Below, in pieces: positions 61,213 to 64,000 of a stretch of DNA of 64,000 nucleotides (within the stretch, counting starts at the first letter, position 1; each line of letters starts with the position of its first letter). The notes under the pieces were generated by a model that worked only from the letters and a program-made list of their open reading frames with translations, was not told the DNA's origin and searched no databases. This stretch comes from Toxonevra muliebris (taxonomy: Eukaryota > Arthropoda > Insecta > Diptera > Pallopteridae): contig OY829326.1 of assembly GCA_963691655.1 (NCBI GenBank), positions 90,141,235 through 90,205,234 on the forward strand, given 5' to 3'. The position numbers and the translations under genes are program-made.

Positions 61213-62132
61213 CTAACTACTATTTATGAACTCGTGGACCTTTTTTGGTAAGCCTTCCATTAGAGATTTGATAGTTGTTTCAGACACATTTTTGGAACAG
61301 TTTGCCCATCTCCTTTTAAAATCTTCGATATTTTGAGACTCCTTTTTTGTGCTCTTTAAGTTTCTTTTCACAAAAGCCCAATATCTCTCCACTAGTCTTA
61401 GCTCCGAACAATTTGGAGGATTGGCCTCTCTTGGTACAAAAACTATGTTATTACTTTGGTACCACTCCAGAGCTTTCTTGCCGTAGTGACATGATGCCAA
61501 ATCGGGCCAAAATTATGTGGACACATTGTGCTCTCTTATGAAAGGAAGAAGTCTTTTTTTCAAACATTCGTTGATGGATATTTCGGTATTTATAGAGCCC
61601 ACTGTATCAAATGACTTGCTTCTTCTGCCGCAACTGCATATAGCTTGCCATACCAGGAATTTTTTAGGAAATCTTGTCTGCTTTTGGACTCTAAATTGTC
61701 CTTCGACATTTGCTCGAGCATCAGCAACATACAAATTTTGACCCGGAAGCTGCGTAAAATATGCCAGTTCATACAACATGAATATTTTTGTATGAAATTC
61801 GATTTAAATTTCCGAACCGTACTTTTGGCGTTTAAATTTTTTGCAGCATTCCTGTCTGGAACTTTTTGAACTTTGTATGTTTTCAAACCTGCATTGGCTT
61901 TAGCTTTTCGCACCAAATAGTCAGAGCACTGGGCTAACCGGGAAGTTTTTCTACCAGATGTGTTTAGAGATCTTTTCAATATGCTTTCTATTTTCTTGGC
62001 TTTCCCAATACCATGTGGTCCTTGATGGTCAAATTATCCTGAAACTGTTTGATAACATTGGAAACAGTTTGACGGCAGAACAATTGGCCAATTTTTTGTA
62101 GGACCAATTTGGATTTTTTTGAAAATTTTTAA
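61213..62132 (-). pseudogene. Broken DD37E Tc1/mariner transposase
   Basis: The minus strand encodes, in pieces, an N-terminal helix-turn-helix (WSYKKLANCSA region, about 62110-62020), a middle part (QLPGQNLYVADARANVEG, FPKKFLVWQAICSCG) and the catalytic C-terminal part (FWPDLASCHYGKKALEWYQ to LRLVERYWAFVKRNLK). Between the second catalytic Asp (WPD) and the Glu of VERYW there are 37 residues, the DD37E signature. The gene is dead: a frameshift near 61780, an in-frame TAA at 61510-61512 before FWPD, and further stops near the start. The region of the first catalytic Asp is damaged by the frameshift. Its 5' end is cut where the CACTRTG sequence begins at 62136. Confidence 0.8.
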
Positions 62133-62135
62133 TAA

Positions 62136-62484
62136 CACTGTGCAACACATTTTTATAACGGAGAATCGGCCAACACAGATCGATAGTACTGGCCTAGAGG
62201 TTTTGCAAAGTTAGCTCGCTTTCAAAAGATATAGGCATTCAAAGTTTGCTTCTTGCAGCTTATTTTTAAAAATCATTACTTGAATGATATTTAATATTTT
62301 TTACTGCCTTCTTCAGCGAAATAACAAATAATGTCATTAAAAATTTTAACATTATATTAGTTTTCCATATTAAGAAGTTTAAACTATCCATTACATGACT
62401 TTTGTGAAAAATAAGCAGTAATACTATAAACAAAAATGTATAAAATTTAATAGAGTTTGGATTTTAAAATTGTTGTTTGTATTA
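62136..62484. mobile_element. CACTRTG-family half element (left-type end)
   Basis: It begins CACTGTGCAACACATTTTT and follows the left part of 59307-59790 closely (CGGAGAATCGGCCAACAC, AGTTAGCTCGC, TTCTTCAGCGAAATAA, TTAAACTATCCATTACATGA). It stops at 62484 without an inverted partner end; instead a second end in the same orientation starts at 62485. Confidence 0.7.
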
Positions 62485-62660
62485 CACTGTGCAACAATTA
62501 TAGGGTCATGGAATCTAACGGAGAAGCGACCAACACAGGTCGGTAGTACTGGAGTAACAAAGCCCTAAGAGGGTTTTAAAAAGTTAGCTCGCTTTTAAGT
62601 GTTATAGCCTTTCAAAGTTGAGCTGTTTTAGTGTATTTTTCAATTCGAAGTATACTGAAA
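62485..62660. mobile_element. CACTRTG-family half element (right-type end, inverted)
   Basis: It begins CACTGTGCAACAATTATAGG and continues GGTCATGGAATCTAACGGAG, the reverse complement of the right end of 59307-59790, down to TTCAAAGTTGAGCTGTTTTA. Thus right-type sequence follows left-type sequence head to tail, rather than facing it. This is a rearranged copy or two abutting insertions. Confidence 0.7.
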
Positions 62661-64000
62661 CAAAAACTAAAAAATATTTTTAGACTTTCTTGATAAAATT
62701 CCGTAGAACAAAACAAAAAAAATTATCACAAAATACACTGACGCGAACTTAAACGGCTTTAAGCGATCAAACAATTAGCGATTTGAAAAACATTTACTTT
62801 CGATTCAAAGACAAAAAAATACGAAACGTGTCCTGTTTCCGTACTATGATTGCAAAAGTGCCAAACTCTAATAAAATAAACATTAATTTGTGTTATATCT
62901 TGAATATTCAATCCCGAGGTTAATCCCGGGATTGAAATTTAAGTCCCGAAAAGTATTTCGAGATCGGCATTTCTAATGTGCACGTTTTATGAGGAAAACG
63001 AGCAGTTGCTGTTGCTCAGTACGCATATATAATTGTGTGTGTATAACGTGATAACCTGGTAGGAAATAATGCCATAAATAAAATTGTCATTTTGGAAATC
63101 ATTTTGAACAGAGTTTGTAATCTGTTTTAAAAAAGAGGTTTTTAATAATATAGCAGGACTGAATAGCTCCTGTACCTGCACACGCACTAACTTGTAAAAA
63201 TCATATTTTTTCATCAGATTAGAAAATATTTACTATCCATTCTTCTATCAGAATAAATATAGACATTTTTGAGGGATTTTATTATTTGTTTTGAATGACT
63301 ACAAAACAACCTTCTGCACACTAGCAACTTAACCTTCAAGTTCCCCTAGATCGCCTTCACCAAAATAAGTGGAACTGTCACTATAACAATGTTCTCTAGC
63401 TGCACCTAGCCATATTACTTAGGGAATTTCTCAATATTACAGACACTAGAGAAAGAAGAGAAAATTAAATTATTTAGGAAGTTGTGTGAGAACAAAAAAT
63501 TAAATTATTTTCCGTGGTTCTAGATGTATGAAAAAATACTAAATGTTTGCTTATTAAAATCCTTCATGGCAAAGAAGATTGAAAATATTTTTTTTTTTCA
63601 AATTTCGCCAATATGTTCATGGTTTTAAATGGATCGAATTGATAGGGAGATTTAAGAAATTATGGAGTCACTTGATTGTGACTTCGAGAGGAGCGGCGGA
63701 ATTTCATAGAGATTTCGATAGCAATAAAATGTAGAAAACAATACTGTTGATCTAGATTTCAATCTGATGAAAGTTTAATGCTTCTTGCATTTTTAATATG
63801 TAATGTTGTTATTTATATGTATACGTTTCTGATTCTAAAGCAATGGTTCAAATTCGTCTTTCGTCTTGTCCTTTTAGATTTACACCGCTAAGCAGCGATA
63901 AGGCAAGGTGTGGCTGAATTCAAAAACGTTCAACAATAGAAGCGAATTTCATAATAAACCAGAAGCGAAGCTAAGTTCGGAAGCTACCGGATTTTAAATA

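Larger units (their letters stand above)
60726..62975. mobile_element. hAT-like composite element with 8-bp target duplication
   Basis: It starts TAGAGATGTCAATCCCGAGA and ends, inverted, TAGAAATGCCGATCTCGAAA (about 16 of 20 identical). The flanks ATGTGCAC at 60718-60725 and 62976-62983 are identical. The 8-bp duplication and TAGAGATG-type end are hAT features. Near both ends TCCCGGGATT/AATCCCGGGA motifs repeat in both orientations, likely subterminal transposase sites. A short conceptual remnant (YQKAIELADQTIVSE, minus, about 61010-60930) may be its own transposase. The interior is occupied by a broken Tc1/mariner transposase and CACTRTG-family pieces, so this is a nest of insertions. Confidence 0.8.
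55867..64000. other. Upstream sdt intron or 5' region
   Basis: The acceptor TTTTGTTTCAG at 55867 shows that this is at least partly intron. I found no further coding exon with matching phase up to 64000. The content is AT-rich with a 29-T tract (57637-57665), a CACTRTG element (59307-59790) and the nested transposon cluster 60726-62975. A segment near 58525-58630 with GCGTTACGTAATATGTGAAC and GGCCCC looks like the end of a dispersed repeat, but its partner end was not found. Confidence 0.6.

Noticed and set aside
1..64000. tRNA, rRNA, snRNA genes and CRISPR arrays
   Set aside because: No cloverleaf with A/B boxes, no rRNA blocks and no regular repeat-spacer pattern was noticed by eye. A covariance-model scan could still find small RNAs.

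Overview
This window is AT-rich nuclear DNA from a higher (cyclorrhaphan) fly. Evidence: GT-AG exons scattered over tens of kilobases, ATGT and CA microsatellites, Gln/Asn/Ser/Thr homopolymer coding tracts, and many insect-type transposon remnants. A tephritid or related schizophoran fly is plausible, but the species cannot be fixed from the sequence.

One host protein-coding gene is recognisable. It lies on the minus strand and fills most of the window: stardust (sdt), the fly orthologue of PALS1/MPP5, a membrane-associated guanylate kinase-like (MAGUK) scaffold of the Crumbs apical polarity complex. Nine coding exons can be joined with consistent splice phases from 55866 down to the stop codon at 6620-6622. 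In order they encode a conserved N-terminal segment, ECR1, a very long low-complexity segment holding a second ECR1-like block, a proline-rich linker, ECR2, two L27 domains, PDZ, SH3, a polybasic Hook segment and a guanylate-kinase-like domain. The true first coding exon of the long form lies upstream of what I could identify, probably beyond 64000. All exon joins come from recalled family similarity plus splice sites, not from transcript data.

Two isoform devices are visible. First, the large exon 53612-55623 has an internal in-frame donor at 55528/55529. The 1917 bases beyond it form an uninterrupted 639-codon, phase-0 stretch that can be kept or removed, like an exitron. Second, an ATG-started 157-codon ORF at 18283-18753, inside the 31.8 kb intron, ends in a GC-type donor (CAG|GCAAGT) in exactly the phase of the ECR2 exon. 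It is a good candidate alternative first exon for an ECR1-less short isoform, with a 4-codon uORF overlapping its start.

Region by region: 1-6619 is 3' flank and probable 3' UTR with three DNA-transposon insertions (hAT-like 515-993; CACTRTG-ended 1822-3377; a foldback MITE 3629-3818). 6620-11600 holds the C-terminal exons. 11601-43403 is a giant intron with the candidate alternative first exon, TA-flanked MITEs (26069-26570, 31491-31863, 38114-38413), a 77 bp TTAA-flanked MITE and LINE remnants. 43404-43610 is a small exon. 43611-53611 is an intron with a TTAA-flanked piggyBac-like MITE and LINE remnants. 53612-55866 holds the N-terminal exons. 55867-64000 is intron or upstream DNA with a nested transposon cluster: a hAT-type shell with an 8-bp target duplication, containing a broken DD37E Tc1/mariner transposase and CACTRTG-family pieces.

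No tRNA, rRNA, CRISPR array or prokaryotic feature was seen.
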